NCBI GenBank assembly: GCA_021397835.1
Contig: JAJFZO010000049.1
Location: 3,973,001-4,037,000, forward strand
Source: Moringa oleifera
Lineage: Eukaryota > Streptophyta > Magnoliopsida > Brassicales > Moringaceae
DNA: 64,000 nt
Reading direction: 5' to 3'
A program made the position numbers and the translations under genes. Positions 1 through 13,217 of the stretch are shown in pieces. The first letter of the stretch is position 1. Each line of letters starts with the position of its first letter. The notes under the pieces are model-generated. The model did not search any database, was not told the DNA's origin, and saw only the letters and a program-made list of their open reading frames with translations.

Positions 1-22
1 CTTCCTTAAATTGTTGATACAG

Positions 23-3000
23 CACTCCTGATTATATCACTCCGGATAATCAAAATTTGCTGCATATCTTCGATTGCAACAAGGTAAAGTTGATATGACT
101 GAATTTTGTGCATGATGTCATTTGTGCTGAGTTTTGAATTTAAGTTTCCTTTGTTTTCTTTCTGCAGGAAAACATTCCATGCCCTAAGTCACCAGAGAAA
201 TCGAATACTGTCAAAAGCAAAAAATATTGGCAAGGTAAGATTGTTATTTCACTGAGTTTGAGTTTTAAGGAATACATCCATTTGTGAGATACCTGGCTTT
301 GTCTTTGGTCAGGGAATGATTTGCATAAATGAAATAAGATGCATATGTACTCAGGGAAAATCAACCCATATGGATATTGATTTAGTGTTTAGATTGTATG
401 GTCATCATGTCATGAAAAGTAAGAAATTTTCTGAACTGACTTTTTATTTTAACCACAAAGCATTGCAAAAATGGTAGTTCATACACTTGCTGAGCACTGT
501 TTCCTAACAAGATGAATATATCAGAGAGGACTGAATTAGATATCTTAAATGTAATGAGTGAATTGATGAAAAATAGGTTAATTTAAATCATACATTTGGT
601 CAATGACATACTAGTTTTTATTGCAATGGTCAATTGTGAAGAAATCAATAAGAATGAGTAAACCTCTTTTTCTTTTTTCCTTTTTTTCCTTTTTTTTTTT
701 GGGAAACCAAGCAGTTTAAAAATAAAAAACAAAAAGCTGTCAAAAGTGCATTTTCATGTATTTGGTTGAAACTAAAGTGCTTGGATGTTAAGAGGTTAAA
801 ATGTTAAAAATACTTCCAAACACAATGGTTTCAATTTACTTTCACGAAAAGAGAAAATAAAAGAAATAACCATTCAAACAATTATGTGTTACAACAAATA
901 TGCTCCCTAATAATTTTTGCTTTTTCACTTTGATCAAAACAATTTTAGTTATACTTTTCTTATAAAAGTCTGAGAAAACGAAACACTAGAAAAATTCTTT
1001 AAGGATGAACTCTTTTTAAAAGAAGACTTTCAATTGTAACACAACAATAGAAGTGGAAATTATAAGGGGTCTAAACCTGGTAATTCAATGATGTAATCCA
1101 AGGGCTATATTATACGTGTGTGTGAATCATATGAACCACAGTTTCAGGGCAAAAGATTTTCCATCTTTACCATGAAAATTGAGATTGGACATTAAAGAGT
1201 ATATAGTCTTCTACTCTGGGTGTTCCCAATTGACCTGATTATTAGTCCATGAACTATAATTAGTCCATTTCTGCCACCCAGGTACAGGATTTGACTTATT
1301 GTGCATCCTTGTTCCGGTACCTAGTCTTCTAACAATAAAGAAGCATTGTTCGGATCATGCTATGAATGGTGTAATTTAGCTAGGACTATCATGCTTCCTA
1401 AAGTTTATATTTCTAGTTGTAGCTTATGTATTGCCAACTGTTTCTTTAGTCACTCTGTTGAAAGCCTGTCTCACAATTGAATGAGTAAAACTTTGGTCTA
1501 TTTTGATGAAGAAACACAGGGATCTACTCCTGCTTTTGCTGGACATGATATTTAACTGCATAGGACATTGTCATGATTCTTTTCGTTTGGCCTTCCTTTT
1601 GGTTTCTTCTTTCTGAAGAATTTTGCATGTTTTAAGATCTGAGGATTGTTATCAGTTCATGTCCTTGAATCTCTTAGCCCTTCCACAAATTGACATTCCC
1701 TGCGGTTCTATTTTGCATATCTATGTATAATTCATTGCTGTTTTAACTCTGTTACTGTCCTGTTGCCATGGAATTCCGTGCCTTTTTCAGATGGTGTTTC
1801 TGTAGATCCCCTGAGTCCTACCTTATCTGGGCATCAACAGATAGTCGAACTTGCAGAAGACACTATTGATATGGATGAAGATAAGATAACAAGAGGAGTA
1901 GTTAATGGTAGACAGAAGACTCAAAATTATGTTTCACACTCTGCCTTTTCTTTACGCTGTCGGGTCATGCCCCCTCCTTGCATTAAGAACCCATATCTAG
2001 AGGATGCTTCAAATATGGACATGGATCCTTTTGGAAATCAGAGATCGAAGTGTGCAGGTATGCTCCTTAGATTCTGGTGAGAGATTCTTACTGTAAAATA
2101 CTTGAGGAAACTTTGTTTACATGTTTCTCCCTTTTCTTCGAAAAGAGTCTGATGCCAGTAAATGATCCTAAAGATTCTTCGTAATAAAAGTTCAAACTAT
2201 GCAATGTAGGTTTCTTCCCATCAATAATAGGTGGAGATGGACTCTCACGTTATCACACAGATTTTCATGAAATTGAGGTACTTTTATCCCAATCTCTAGA
2301 ATTTTTAGATTTACTTGAATTGTATTACATTTCTGCAGTTCTGCTTCCTTTACTTGTCCTTTATCTGAAAACACTCCAGAAAATTGGTACTGGGAACTTC
2401 AGCCATGTTTTTAAAGTCTTGAAGAGAATCGATGGTTGCTTGTATGCGGTTAAACATAGCACAAGGCAATTGCATCAAGACAGAGAAAGGTAGCCCTGCC
2501 CCCTTTGCTGGTTAAGCTAGATATTTCCATTTCTATCAATCCACTCGCTCACATAATGGTGTTGCACTCTGCAGGAGAAAAGCTTTGATGGAAGTTCAAG
2601 CTTTGGCAGCTTTGGGTCAGTATATCCTTCATTCTTTTTATCCTCTTTACGTGCCTGAGACATAGAGCAGTCTTTCTCAAAGAGCCTTATTATCTTGCCT
2701 CTGCAGGGTCTCATGAAAATATTGTTGGCTATTACTCTTCTTGGTTTGAAAATGAGCAACTCTACATTCAGCTGGAGCTCTGTGATTACAGCTTGTCCAG
2801 CAAATCTTCCGAGCTTTTCTCAGAAGGAGAAATACTATCAGCCTTGCATCAGGTTTGCATTTTTTGTGGAGCGTTAATGGGAACCACATTTGAAACTTCA
2901 TACTAAGAATATACAGAGTGGCAGTTGCATACTGGCATAAAAAGCATTATTGTTGAATGACCTGTGCATAAGAGTACCTATGTTAATTATTAGTATAAGA

Positions 3001-4617
3001 ATAAGATTCTACACCATCAAAGTTAGGATGCGTCAAATAATTCTTGATTGTTCTTACAGATAACGTTAGAGTGTCCAAAATCAACTTTCAACCTTTTACA
3101 AAAGTTGCTTCCTCTGTAAAGTGCATTTAGATATTCAACTGTTTGAACCAGACTCGAGATGTTCAATTCAAATATTAGGGAGCATGTGCCTACTTGATGG
3201 GAATAAAGCCTTTTTGTTGTTTTTCCATATACGGCTTGAAAGGAGCCTTTTCCTCATTAGGTTTATGATTTTAGTTGGAGTGTGAAGGCTGGGCACTGCT
3301 AGACTATTGTTTCAGCTTTGGTGACAATTAAAATTAACTCGTCGAGGTAATACCACACTTTCTTGAAGACAGGACATCACTATTACTGTCTTTCCCTTTG
3401 AAGGTCAATAGATTGTGTTGCCCTTGCTTAAGAGGGGATGGACGGACATGATCTAGATGTGGTCATAACATTTAGGTATTCCATCTCAGCACATACTTGC
3501 AAACTCTGAACTTGGCAGCACCAGTTTATCGTGGCCCATGTTTTGCTTCCTACCAACATCCAAATATTTACTTTCTTTCATTTTTTTTTAATTCAAATAA
3601 CTCGGCATTTTGCGTACAGAACTGCTTTTAACTTTCTCAAGTTTGCAGTTTTTTTACTATGTGTCATCTCTAATGCAAGATTTGTGCAGATTGGAAAGGC
3701 ATTGCAGTTTATACATGAGAAAGGAATAGTTCACCTGGATGTAAAACCAGATAATATTTATGTCAAGAATGGTATCTATAAGCTTGGTGATTTTGGATGC
3801 GCAACTCTCCTCAATAAGAGCTTGCCAATTGAAGAGGGAGATGCACGTTATATGCCTCAGGAAATCTTAAATGAGAACTATGATCATCTTGACAAAGTTG
3901 ATATCTTCTCTTTGGGAGCTGCAGTTTATGAGCTTATTAGAGGGTCACCTTTGCCAGAATCACGGCATCAGTTTTTTAATCTTAGGGAAGGAAAACTTCC
4001 ACTTCTCCCTGGTCATTCAATGCAATTTCAAAGCTTGCTGAAGGTACATCTTGTCTTTTCCCTTTTAATATGGTGAAAAGATTATTTCTATTTCTTTATT
4101 TTTGTTTAATATGGCTTGTGTGTGAAGCAACTGAGAAACAATTACTTCCTAACTTCCTTTTTCTGCTGCAGTATAGGGTGCACCTTGTACAAAAATGCAC
4201 AGGGAATTTCATGACTAATAGCTACATGTGCCTATTTGCCTTTTTTATATTTCCTTCTTCTAAGTCTTGCATTTTCTATTCTGTATTTGAGTCAAAATTA
4301 TTCTAGACCCCCTTTTCATAGGTAAAGCATTCCAACGTAACAAGAGTTGATATGATTTTTCAAGTCAATAATTTAAAAAGAGGGAAATAACAGTTATGTG
4401 CTCAGTGTATTAGAATTCTTTGAGTCAGAAAGTGGTATATCATTGTTCAAAGTTGGACCAAGGAATGAGGGACCAGAAATGGCATGACTGATTTTGTCTG
4501 ATGGTTTGATATTTCAAACAGACCATGGTGGATCCAGATCCGGCACGTCGTCCTTCTGCCAAAGAATTAGTGGAGAATCTTATTTTTCACAGGATACGAA
4601 GAAACATAACAGCCTAG
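23..4617 (+). CDS. WEE1: WEE1-like protein kinase (5' end outside window)
   Basis: Nuclear kinase that places inhibitory phosphate on cyclin-dependent kinases and acts in the DNA-replication and damage checkpoint in plants (family knowledge). Nine exons can be placed: 23-83, 168-234, 1791-2057, 2210-2277, 2380-2489, 2575-2615, 2707-2852, 3690-4043 and 4522-4617 (TAG stop). All borders are GT-AG and phases agree. About 403 residues are visible against roughly 500 in Arabidopsis, so the N-terminus lies upstream. Seen: a regulatory stretch with TPDYITPDNQN, the glycine loop IGTGNFSHV, the VK lysine in CLYAVKH, the catalytic loop HLDVKPDN (Wee1 has HLD rather than HRD), DFG, and the Wee1-type activation segment EGDARYMPQE. 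Kinase subdomains run unbroken to the end, so it looks functional. The identification is firm; only the upstream exons are unknown. Confidence 0.95.
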
Positions 4618-5402
4618 CAGAACTATGATTAGGTTTTAGCTGGAATCTGAATGTTGTATATGCTGCCACTTATATTCCAGAGCTAAAGGCACTGAAAAGA
4701 TGAGGGTTTGTCAAACTATGACAATACTTCATTCTTTTAACATAAGCACCAAATTTTGTCCCCAAAAATGGTGCAGTTTTTGTATATTTTGGAGTGAGGC
4801 AGTCATGAAGAAATGCTGTATTCTGGATTTTTGAGGTACGCAATGCCAACTCAAAGTTCCTCTCATCTGCTGCATAAGTTTCCTTGTACTTTTAGTTTTT
4901 CTAAAACCCCTTTCGGTACAATGATAATTATTATTCTCTTGGAGCACAAAAATTGTGTCAGCTTCAATTAATCAACCGCTGAATAGCTGTTTATGGAAAA
5001 ATTACAATCAGATAATCCAAAAGTGCAAAGTCAGCATTGATTTGCGTTTTCAGTCTCATTGGGACATATAGTTTTATGTGACTGATCAACTTTGGATGCT
5101 ATACAAAACCCACCTAGATAAGTTTGTCTTTTGAGCTTGAATATTCTTGCAGCCATGCTGCATATACCTTTTTGATTATTGAAAATGGCAACAGCTCCTT
5201 TCAGCTAATTAACAAAACTTTATGGCTTAAACACTATAGCAGAGTCCTTTAAGATGATAGATTAGAGCCTTATCAGAAAAGATGGTTTACTGTTATCTAA
5301 TTCTGAAGAATCTGCACATGGGGAAGTAAAATTAATAGCAAAACATGGTTATATAATGGGAATGTGTATTCCACCAATTAATGTCAAAACAAAGATTAAA
5401 TA

Positions 5403-5445
<43 letters not shown>

Positions 5446-6665
5446 CTCATATTCCAAAAGTATAGGAAAAATCTTGAAGGAAGGAAGGATTAAAGTAAAG
5501 ATTACATCATTTTCTTTATTATGTGTAACTAGTTGACAAACCATTTTCACATGTACTTTATATGAATAATTGCTTACATTAAGTTCATTTCTATTGTATT
5601 ACCAATTAATTGATTGAGAATTTAGGGTATCTGTAGCAACGGTGCCGGATGTTACTAGGGAACAGATGATCCATCCTTTCTCATTATTTAAACTTAGTCT
5701 GTTCCAATACATGGTAGAACAGGGACTGATAGCTAAAGGTAAATTAATTAGGTCAATAATGAGTAGCATAGCATTATTGCTAAGCAGTCCCAGTAGATTC
5801 AATGTCCTAAATTCCACACAACCCATCATTGACCACATCTAGCCCCTGCTGGCTCTTCCCAATTATTTGCTAACTGGGGCCTTTTGCAATGTTCTTTTAG
5901 CTATAACTTTATCGGACAAAAACTCCTAATCGAGATCATCATTCCCTAATTAAATAGTAGCCTGTGAATATTAGTCTCCATTCACATTACAAATTATGGC
6001 AAACACAAAGGCAAGCAGGCCTTACATTCAATTGGATTATGTCTGAAATTTAAAAATCTATTGCAATTATCAGAATTTAGTATGGAAGCAAAGTCACTAT
6101 TAAAGTTTCTAGTATTATTAGATTATCTTTTCCTAAGATACCGAAGAATATTTTTATTATCTTTTTTAAAAGAAATAAATTCATTATGCCTCTTATTTGC
6201 ATAATGAGTGTCACCTAAGATACAGCATGTATATTGTATGATCCGTCCCCCAAAACGCACCAATCGTCACAAAAGACTAATAATGTACATTTATCTATTT
6301 CATCGGACTTACAACATTTAATTATAATACAAGGGTTTGGCTTCAACTTACATGTAAATGTGACCTTTACTCAAACAATCCCTTTAATTAATATAGAAAT
6401 ATATTATAATGTCTCGCCCGACTTGCCAATCAATTAATCTTCTTTTGTATTTTCTCTATTTTATAATCACATGGTATTTTCCAAAACTATCCTTTCAAAA
6501 TTTATCAACCTTCCTTCCTTCTATATTATTTAGGAACTCCTCCTGCACCATCACTGCTGCTTCATACTTCTCTGCTCTTCTTCTCATTTTTCTGATCGAT
6601 CTCTACCTGTGAATTTGCTAAGAAAGAAAAAGAGGTGATTTTTTCAAACTCAAGAGTACAAAGGA
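4618..6665. other. Spacer between WEE1 and HAK5-like gene
   Basis: Holds the WEE1 3'UTR and the promoter and 5'UTR of the transporter. No coding sequence is supported. It contains a compound TG/TA microsatellite near 5405-5442. The stretch 6400-6660 is pyrimidine-rich and leads to the transporter ATG without an obvious upstream ATG close to it. Confidence 0.7.
5405..5442. repeat. Compound (TG)n(TA)n microsatellite
   Basis: A run of TG dinucleotides passes directly into a run of TA dinucleotides. It lies in the spacer and is likely length-polymorphic between individuals. Confidence 0.9.
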
Positions 6666-9600
6666 ATGTCTAGCAGTGATTTGATACAACAAGCCGGAGA
6701 AGAAGACAGCCAAGAAGCTATTGACTCTCAACGACTAACAGCAAAGAAGCTTTCATGGCAAAAATTGCGTCGATACGACTCCTTGGACGTAGAATCGTGC
6801 AAGGTCACCGGTCGCCGGCTCCACGGCTCCAAGGTCTGCATCTAGCCTCTTCCTTCTCCATTAGTACATTTTCATGGATTAATCAGTAACTAAAACATAC
6901 CTGGAATTGTATAAATTAATGTTGTATGAAGGATGCGAATTGGTCCGTGATACTGCACTTAGCATTCCAAAGCATAGGCATAGTGTACGGAGACATCGGC
7001 ACGTCGCCTCTCTACGTCTACGCAAGCACCTTCACTCAAGGTATCAAGCACAACGACGACATATTAGGAGTTCTTTCTTTGATCCTTTATACCCTGACCT
7101 TGATCCCTCTCGTCAAATACGTCTTCATCGTCTTACGTGCTAACGATAACGGCGACGGTAAGACTCCAATCTACGAGCCCTTCTTCGATTCAATTGAAAT
7201 AATTTAGTTAATAAGCTGAATGATTTAATCACATCCAATATTTGTGCGTGCAGGAGGAACCTTCGCTTTGTACTCGTTGATCTGCCGGTATGCTAAGGTG
7301 AGCTTGATCCCGAACCAGCAGGCTGAAGACAGCAACGTCTCGAACTTTCAGCTGGAGTTGCCGAGCAAACGCTTGAATAGAGCTTCGACGCTCAAATCGA
7401 CGTTGGAGAAGAGTAGGTTTGCCAAGTACTTCCTGTTGTTTGCCACCATGCTCGGCACTTCCATGGTCATCGGCGACGGCGTCCTCACTCCTTGCATCTC
7501 AGGTTTATACATATGAATATTTCTAGATCTAGATAGAAATTTCATTGAGGCGTCATAAAATATTATTAGGTTTGATTGTAATTATACAGTTATTTTTTAA
7601 AAAATAAAATAAATTTTACATTTTACCATAATTTTACATAGTTTTCAAATTTATCTATAAAATGCAATATAAATTTTAAAACATTATTATCTTTGTTTTT
7701 TAAATATATTATTCAATCCAACAAAATTATACGAATTTAATAAAATAAATAAATAATATCTCATAAATTTTAAGTCAATTTTGACTGATGAAAATGATTT
7801 TTGGTGTTACAAATGAAATGACAGTTTTGTCAGCTGTTGGTGGCATCAAGGAAGCTACATCTAAGATGACAGAAGGTACCCACCCCGGCCATGCATGCAT
7901 CTTGATCTTTATGCACACATAGTTGACTCCCCATACCATAATTAATTAAGATTTATTAATATATAACTTAATTACTTCTAATAGTAATTATTTATTTATT
8001 TTTCCTAAAACCAACTTGATTCCTTGTAGAATTAATATATATTTAAATATTATTTTATAATTATTTTATGCTCTTTCAGTTGAATTTTTTAAAGACTGGA
8101 CTTAATAAAAATATACCTGAGAATTTTAAATTGTTGCTGTCCTTTTTCATAATAGGAGAATATATCTTAATTAATTTTATCACGTACAAAATTTTATTTA
8201 TTACTAATTAAAACAGATTCTATTTACATATATTTGAAAATTAAGAATTAATAACTCTTAACAAAATATAAATAATTTGTAATTAAAATAAATGTGAGAA
8301 ATGGAGTAAATATAACAAGTTTCAATTCGACAAAAAAAAAAATTACCATAAAGAATACCCGAAGATCATCAAGGACCTATATGACCATTCAAAATATTAA
8401 TCGGAGCTTTTATTTTACAATTTTTTAAAATTTTTATTTGACCGTCGAGTCCTATGGCTTAAATAATAGAGTTTAAACATCCTAGGCAACTCATACATGT
8501 TACTTAGAATCTTTTCCTTCTTTTAATTAGAGTGATTAAATTAATTATATCGGTTTTGAATTTCTATAAACTTGATTAAATTTTAGTAAATTAAGTCATT
8601 GATCGGTGGTCCTTACTGCCCAATATCAAAGGAGCAAAGCTAGTTTGCCCTGTTGTTTTTATTTATTCTTATCTTATGATAAAGTAATAAAATATGTAAT
8701 AAGATTTGCTTCCACCAATTGTTTGCTTGGACTGTCTCTCTTTCCCTAGTCATGGGGGAGATGCCAGACTTTTTGGACAAAACAGCCAAAGATAACATTA
8801 ATTAATTATCAGCTTTAATCCTGGTTCTTTGTCTCTACAAAATTAATTGAAAGTTTCAGAAATACCAAATTGATTTTGCATTAAAATCATTTATTGATGA
8901 CTTCTGAGTTGTGATAAGTTTTAGATAGATATTTTTCATTGATTTGAGTTCCACCTCAATACAATTTAGATTAAAATTTGTTTAATTTTTTAAGACAATA
9001 TAATATATGATATTTTAATAAATAAAATTAACAATTATGATTTTTTTTATTTTTAATATTCATTGTAAATTACAAATTAGTATATCAATAATCTGATTAA
9101 TGCACTAATTGTGATATATGCAGATAGGATCGTGTGGGTGTCAGTGGGCATCTTGGTCTGTCTCTTCATGGTTCAACGATTCGGAACCGACAAAGTAGGC
9201 TACAGCTTTGCTCCGATCATTTGCGTTTGGTTCACTCTTCTCGGTGGCATTGGGGTTTACAACTTTGTAAAATTCGATCCCACCGTGATTAAGGCTGTAA
9301 ATCCACAGTACATCGTGGACTACTTCAAGAGGAACAAGAAAGAAGCATGGATTTCGCTAGGTGGCGTCGTGCTTGCCATAACAGGTTCCGATTTAATTAA
9401 TTAAGCTTATAGTATAAATATTACTGGACCTTCGCTAATTGATAAACTAATACCTCATGCTGCAGGAACCGAAGCTCTATTCGCAGACGTTGGTCACTTC
9501 ACAGTTAGGTCTATACAAATTAGTATGTGCAGCGTGACGTACCCAGCTCTCGTGTTGGCCTACACCGGACAAGCCTCCTTCCTCCGCAGGCACAATCAGC

Positions 9601-10040
9601 TCGTCCCCGAAACATTCTACAAATCTATACCACGTAAATCATGAAAATATTTTCTTGAAGTTATGTGATTACAGTTAAAACGGATAATATTGTTCAGAAG
9701 AAATATCTGTCCACGATTTTGAGCATTAAGAATATGTATCTGCTATGGTACTTATAGAGAGGTTATATGAACTTGGTGGTGCAGATGCTTTATATTGGCC
9801 GATGTTCGTGGTGGCTGTGGCGGCCTCGATCATAGCAAGCCAGGCCATGATATCGGGGACTTTCTCGATCATCCAGCAGTCGCTCTCGTTAGGCTGTTTC
9901 CCTCGGGTGAAGATCGTGCACACTTCGACTAAGTACGAGGGACAAGTCTACATTCCTGAAGTCAATTACCTACTCATGGTCGCCTGCGTCTGTGTCACTC
10001 TTGGTTTCAGGACAACCGAAAAGATCGGCAAGGCATACGG

Positions 10041-10112
<72 letters not shown>

Positions 10113-11150
10113 CTAGCTGAGCTGTGCTGAAATTTTTGAGAGATTATGAAAGAGGATGATTTAATTTATACATATGCAGGCATTGCGGTGGTGTTCGTGA
10201 TGACTCTAACGTCGTCGTTGCTGGTACTAATCATGCTGATGATATGGAAATCTAACATAGTTTTGGTAATCTCCTATGTTCTTGTCATCGGTTCCGTGGA
10301 GCTTCTCTACTTGAGTTCAGTCCTGTACAAATTCACACAGGGAGGCTACTTACCGTTGGCCTTCGCGGCAATCCTCATGACCATAATGTACGTATGGAAC
10401 GATGTTTACAGAAGAAAATACTCTTACGAGCTTGATAACAAGATCTCGCCTGAGAAGCTTAAGGAGATTGCGACGAGCGCCAGCTTCTGTCGGATGCCAG
10501 GGCTTGGCATGTTCTACTCAGAGCTTGTTCAGGGCATTCCACCGATCTTCAGGCATTACACGGCTAACGTGCCTGCGTTACACTCGGTGCTTGTTTTCGT
10601 CTCTATTAAGTCTCTCCCCATTAGCAAAGTCCTCCCGGAGGAGCGCTTCCTCTTTCGGAGAGTGCAACCTAAGGAGCTTAACGTGTTCCGTTGCGTCGCG
10701 AGGTATGGTTACACCGACGTGCGTAACGAGGACGAGCCGTTTGAGAGAATGCTGGTTGAGAAACTTAAGGAATTCGTAAGAGAAGATTTTAAGGCATCTC
10801 GACTGAACGTTAATGGCGATCGTCAAGAGGACGGAGAAGTGGATCGTGACGGGTCGATTAACAACGGTGAGAATAATCATGAACAGAAAGATCATGATGT
10901 TGGTGAAGCAGATGGGGAAGAGGAGGCGATGGAGAAGGAAATTGAAGCGGTGGATGCGGCGTGGAAGGCCGGCGTTGTTCACTTGATCGGTGAATCTGAA
11001 GTGACGGCGGCAAGAGGAAGTGGGATAGGGAAGAGGGTTCTGATAGATTATGTGTATAATTTCTTGAAGAAGAATCTGAGACAAAGCGAGAAAGTGTTTG
11101 ATATTCCTCACAAGCGAATGCTCAAAGTCGGAATGACTTACCAGCTCTGA
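6666..11150 (+). CDS. HAK5: High-affinity potassium transporter, KT/HAK/KUP family, HAK5-like
   Basis: Plasma-membrane K+ importer of cluster I; the Arabidopsis relative HAK5 takes up K+ at micromolar levels, is induced by K+ starvation and is activated by CIPK23 (family knowledge). Exons: 6666-6833, 6932-7157, 7254-7502, 7825-7875, 9124-9384, 9466-9633, 9785-10039, 10180-11150; 782 residues, the normal family length. Seen: the signature [19 protein letters not shown] in the first membrane segment, [19 protein letters not shown] after it, [16 protein letters not shown], the block [16 protein letters not shown], and the hydrophilic C-terminal tail with an acidic stretch (residues about 675-715) ending in LKVGMTYQL, close to the HAK5 ending. 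The start gives a basic N-terminal leader before the first membrane segment. Intron 4 (7876-9123) is long and AT-rich; intron 7 carries a TA microsatellite. All borders are GT-AG. Cluster I is well supported; true orthology to HAK5 is likely, not proven. Confidence 0.93.
10042..10112. repeat. (TA)n microsatellite plus T-run in transporter intron 7
   Basis: About 57 bases of alternating TA begin two bases after the GT of the intron 7 donor (10040) and run into a T-run ending near 10112. The repeat fills nearly half of the 140-base intron. Confidence 0.92.
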
Positions 11151-12657
11151 AGAAGAAGAAGAAGAAGGATTCAGCATAAGGAATAAACAATTAATTAGTG
11201 ATCGATCATGAATGCATAATTAAACAAATTAAGAGATTAATTATTGTATACTTTGTAATGCAAGTGGATGATTAATTTCTTTTCCTTGTTGTTTTGGTTC
11301 CTCAAATGCGGGAAGAACGGTCCAAATTGAATTGGATTAATATTAAAATTTGTAAAATTCAAGACAATATGATGAAGGTGTTATGTATAGTGGTTTTTAT
11401 ATATATATATATATGCTAACATAAAAATTATTAAAATGTGGAATTCCTAGATAGCAAAAAAGTTTCTAGGACGACACTTTTATATAATTGTTAGAATTGA
11501 CCAGCATTATCTCTAAAGTAGATGGAAGATTAACAGGCTGCTTTCACTGCTTATTTTCAAATTTCAAAATTTTCTGCTGTAAGTCCTTTTCATTTACAAA
11601 ATTAAGAAAAATTCCGAAACGATAGCAGACATAACAGATAGGGATGAATCAGATATAAGATAAGGGCCAAAAAATAATGATAATAATATTAATTAATTAA
11701 GACAGAAACAAGAACTCATCATCCAATCTCGACCAGAAGATTTGGGTTTGATCTACAGACAGGATGAATCTAAGGAGTCTAGACAAACATTGATGTCTCT
11801 CTACTTCTCATAACAGTGATAAAATTCAAGAAATCAGAACATTATTTTAGGGTTTAGTAAACTCTATTTTTGCAGTGGAAGATGAATGGGCTTCCTTTCA
11901 AATCTCACTGCATATTGCTTCTGAAAAGAGAAATTATTTTTACAGAAACAAATTATAAAGTAATCATAGATCCGTTCATCTAGTTATACTAAATGGATAT
12001 TTCAGCTGAGCATGAAGCAATCAACAAGAGAATCGAACTTAAAACCATTGGAAAAGGAGCAATTTAATTTCCTAGTTAACCATCCAACTTTGATACTCAC
12101 ACCCAATACAGCTTTATGGGCAACTTTGCATTTCTCAGTGAAGCGTTGAATGTCCTTGAAGACCCATCTACCCAGTCATGAAGAACAGTCGAGGCAGTAC
12201 TGAAAATCATATGGAAGCTTTTGGGATTGATTAATTAGAGTGAAATTAAGTAGGGAGAACTGTATAATTTGCACCATATAGTAAGTTCAAAGGAAACCCT
12301 ATATCTTATTACATAAACCCAATTCGATTAGTACCAGGATGACGCTGCTCCTAGTGTAGTATTGCAATAAAGAATCAAAAATTGATGATGGACATGCAAG
12401 GATTAGCTCTCAATTCCCATAATTAACACTAAATCAGAAAACAAACCCAAAAATTCTTAAGTTTAATTTAGACAAAGCAAAAGCATTAATCTACAAAACA
12501 GTTAATCTCTCCATATATCTCAGCCCCCAATAACCCTCATATGCTTATGCTTATATATGTAGTCATTAGTCACATAGTTATAAGACTAGAAATTAATTGT
12601 TACCATGTGCAACATAAAAGGAGTTGTTAATCAATTACTTGATTGATCTATGAGCTG
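11151..12657. other. Tail-to-tail spacer between HAK5-like and NF-YB genes
   Basis: Contains the 3'UTRs of two convergent genes. A GAA-rich run follows the transporter stop, and a short TA tract lies at about 11398-11414. I see no coding or RNA gene. Confidence 0.7.
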
Positions 12658-13137
12658 TCACATCTTGAACTCCAAATCAGCCGAAGGAATCCCAGATTTC
12701 TCATTCTCTTCGTTGTTGGAAACCTTACTTTGGTTGTTAGCTCTCTCTCCCTCCAGCTCTCTGTATCTATGCAAGTACCTCCTCAACTGCTCCGCGTAGT
12801 TATCAAACCCTAGAGTTGCAAGAGCCCAACAGACGTCATCCCCGTTCACCGTCTTCCTCTTCTCCTTGTGACACTTATCCGATGCTTCCCCAGTAACAAA
12901 GCTGATGAACTCAGACACGCATTCCTGCATGGTTTCCTTAGCTTCTTTGGAGATTTTGGCGTTAGGAGGCAGTATCTGCTTCATGATCCTCCCCACATTC
13001 GCAATGGGTAGCAACCGATCTTGCTCCTTAATCACACCGTCGGCCTCACCCGCTCCACTACTTCCTCCTGCTGCAAAGTAGTACTTGTGCTGTGCCTGCT
13101 CTCTATCTGAGTTATTATTCCCCATGCTCTCAGCCAT
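12658..13137 (-). CDS. NF-YB5: NF-YB transcription factor subunit, NF-YB5-like
   Basis: Histone-fold subunit of the CCAAT-binding NF-Y complex; it pairs with NF-YC and then NF-YA in the nucleus (family knowledge). Single exon, 159 residues. The conserved B domain covers residues about 38-128: [20 protein letters not shown], then [43 protein letters not shown] and the LHRYRELEG end. It has lysine in SKEAK where LEC1-type subunits have aspartate, so it is the non-LEC1 class. The KEQDRLL entry and the YLHRYR end are closest in memory to Arabidopsis NF-YB5. Tails are low-complexity and probably disordered. It lies convergent with the transporter; its neighbour in the other direction is the SANT-type gene, as in Arabidopsis. 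The subfamily number is less certain than the family. Confidence 0.93.
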   Translation of the reverse strand: MAESMGNNNSDREQAQHKYYFAAGGSSGAGEADGVIKEQDRLLPIANVGRIMKQILPPNAKISKEAKETMQECVSEFISFVTGEASDKCHKEKRKTVNGDDVCWALATLGFDNYAEQLRRYLHRYRELEGERANNQSKVSNNEENEKSGIPSADLEFKM

Positions 13138-13139
13138 CT

Positions 13140-13178
13140 CTATAAAGAGAAACTCCGTATCCTATCAAACACAGACAT
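13140..13178 (-). other. Possible 12-codon upstream ORF of NF-YB
   Basis: On the minus strand an ATG at 13178 opens 12 codons ([12 protein letters not shown]) and stops at 13140, two bases before the NF-YB ATG. It counts only if transcription begins upstream of 13178, and the TATA box predicts a start at about that point. Confidence 0.35.
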
Positions 13179-13206
13179 GTCGCTCTCTCTCTCCCTTACT
13201 CACTTG

Positions 13207-13217
13207 CTTTTATATAG
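13207..13217 (-). promoter_or_regulatory. TATA box of NF-YB gene
   Basis: Minus strand reads CTATATAAAAG about 70 bases upstream of the NF-YB ATG. This is a good match to the plant TATA consensus, at a plausible distance. Confidence 0.65.

Noticed and set aside
1763..2080. ORF starting MPWNSVPF as an independent gene
   Set aside because: It is a WEE1 exon (1791-2057) extended into intron sequence on both sides.
10578..11177. 199-codon minus-strand ORF
   Set aside because: Exact antisense shadow of the last exon of the K+ transporter.
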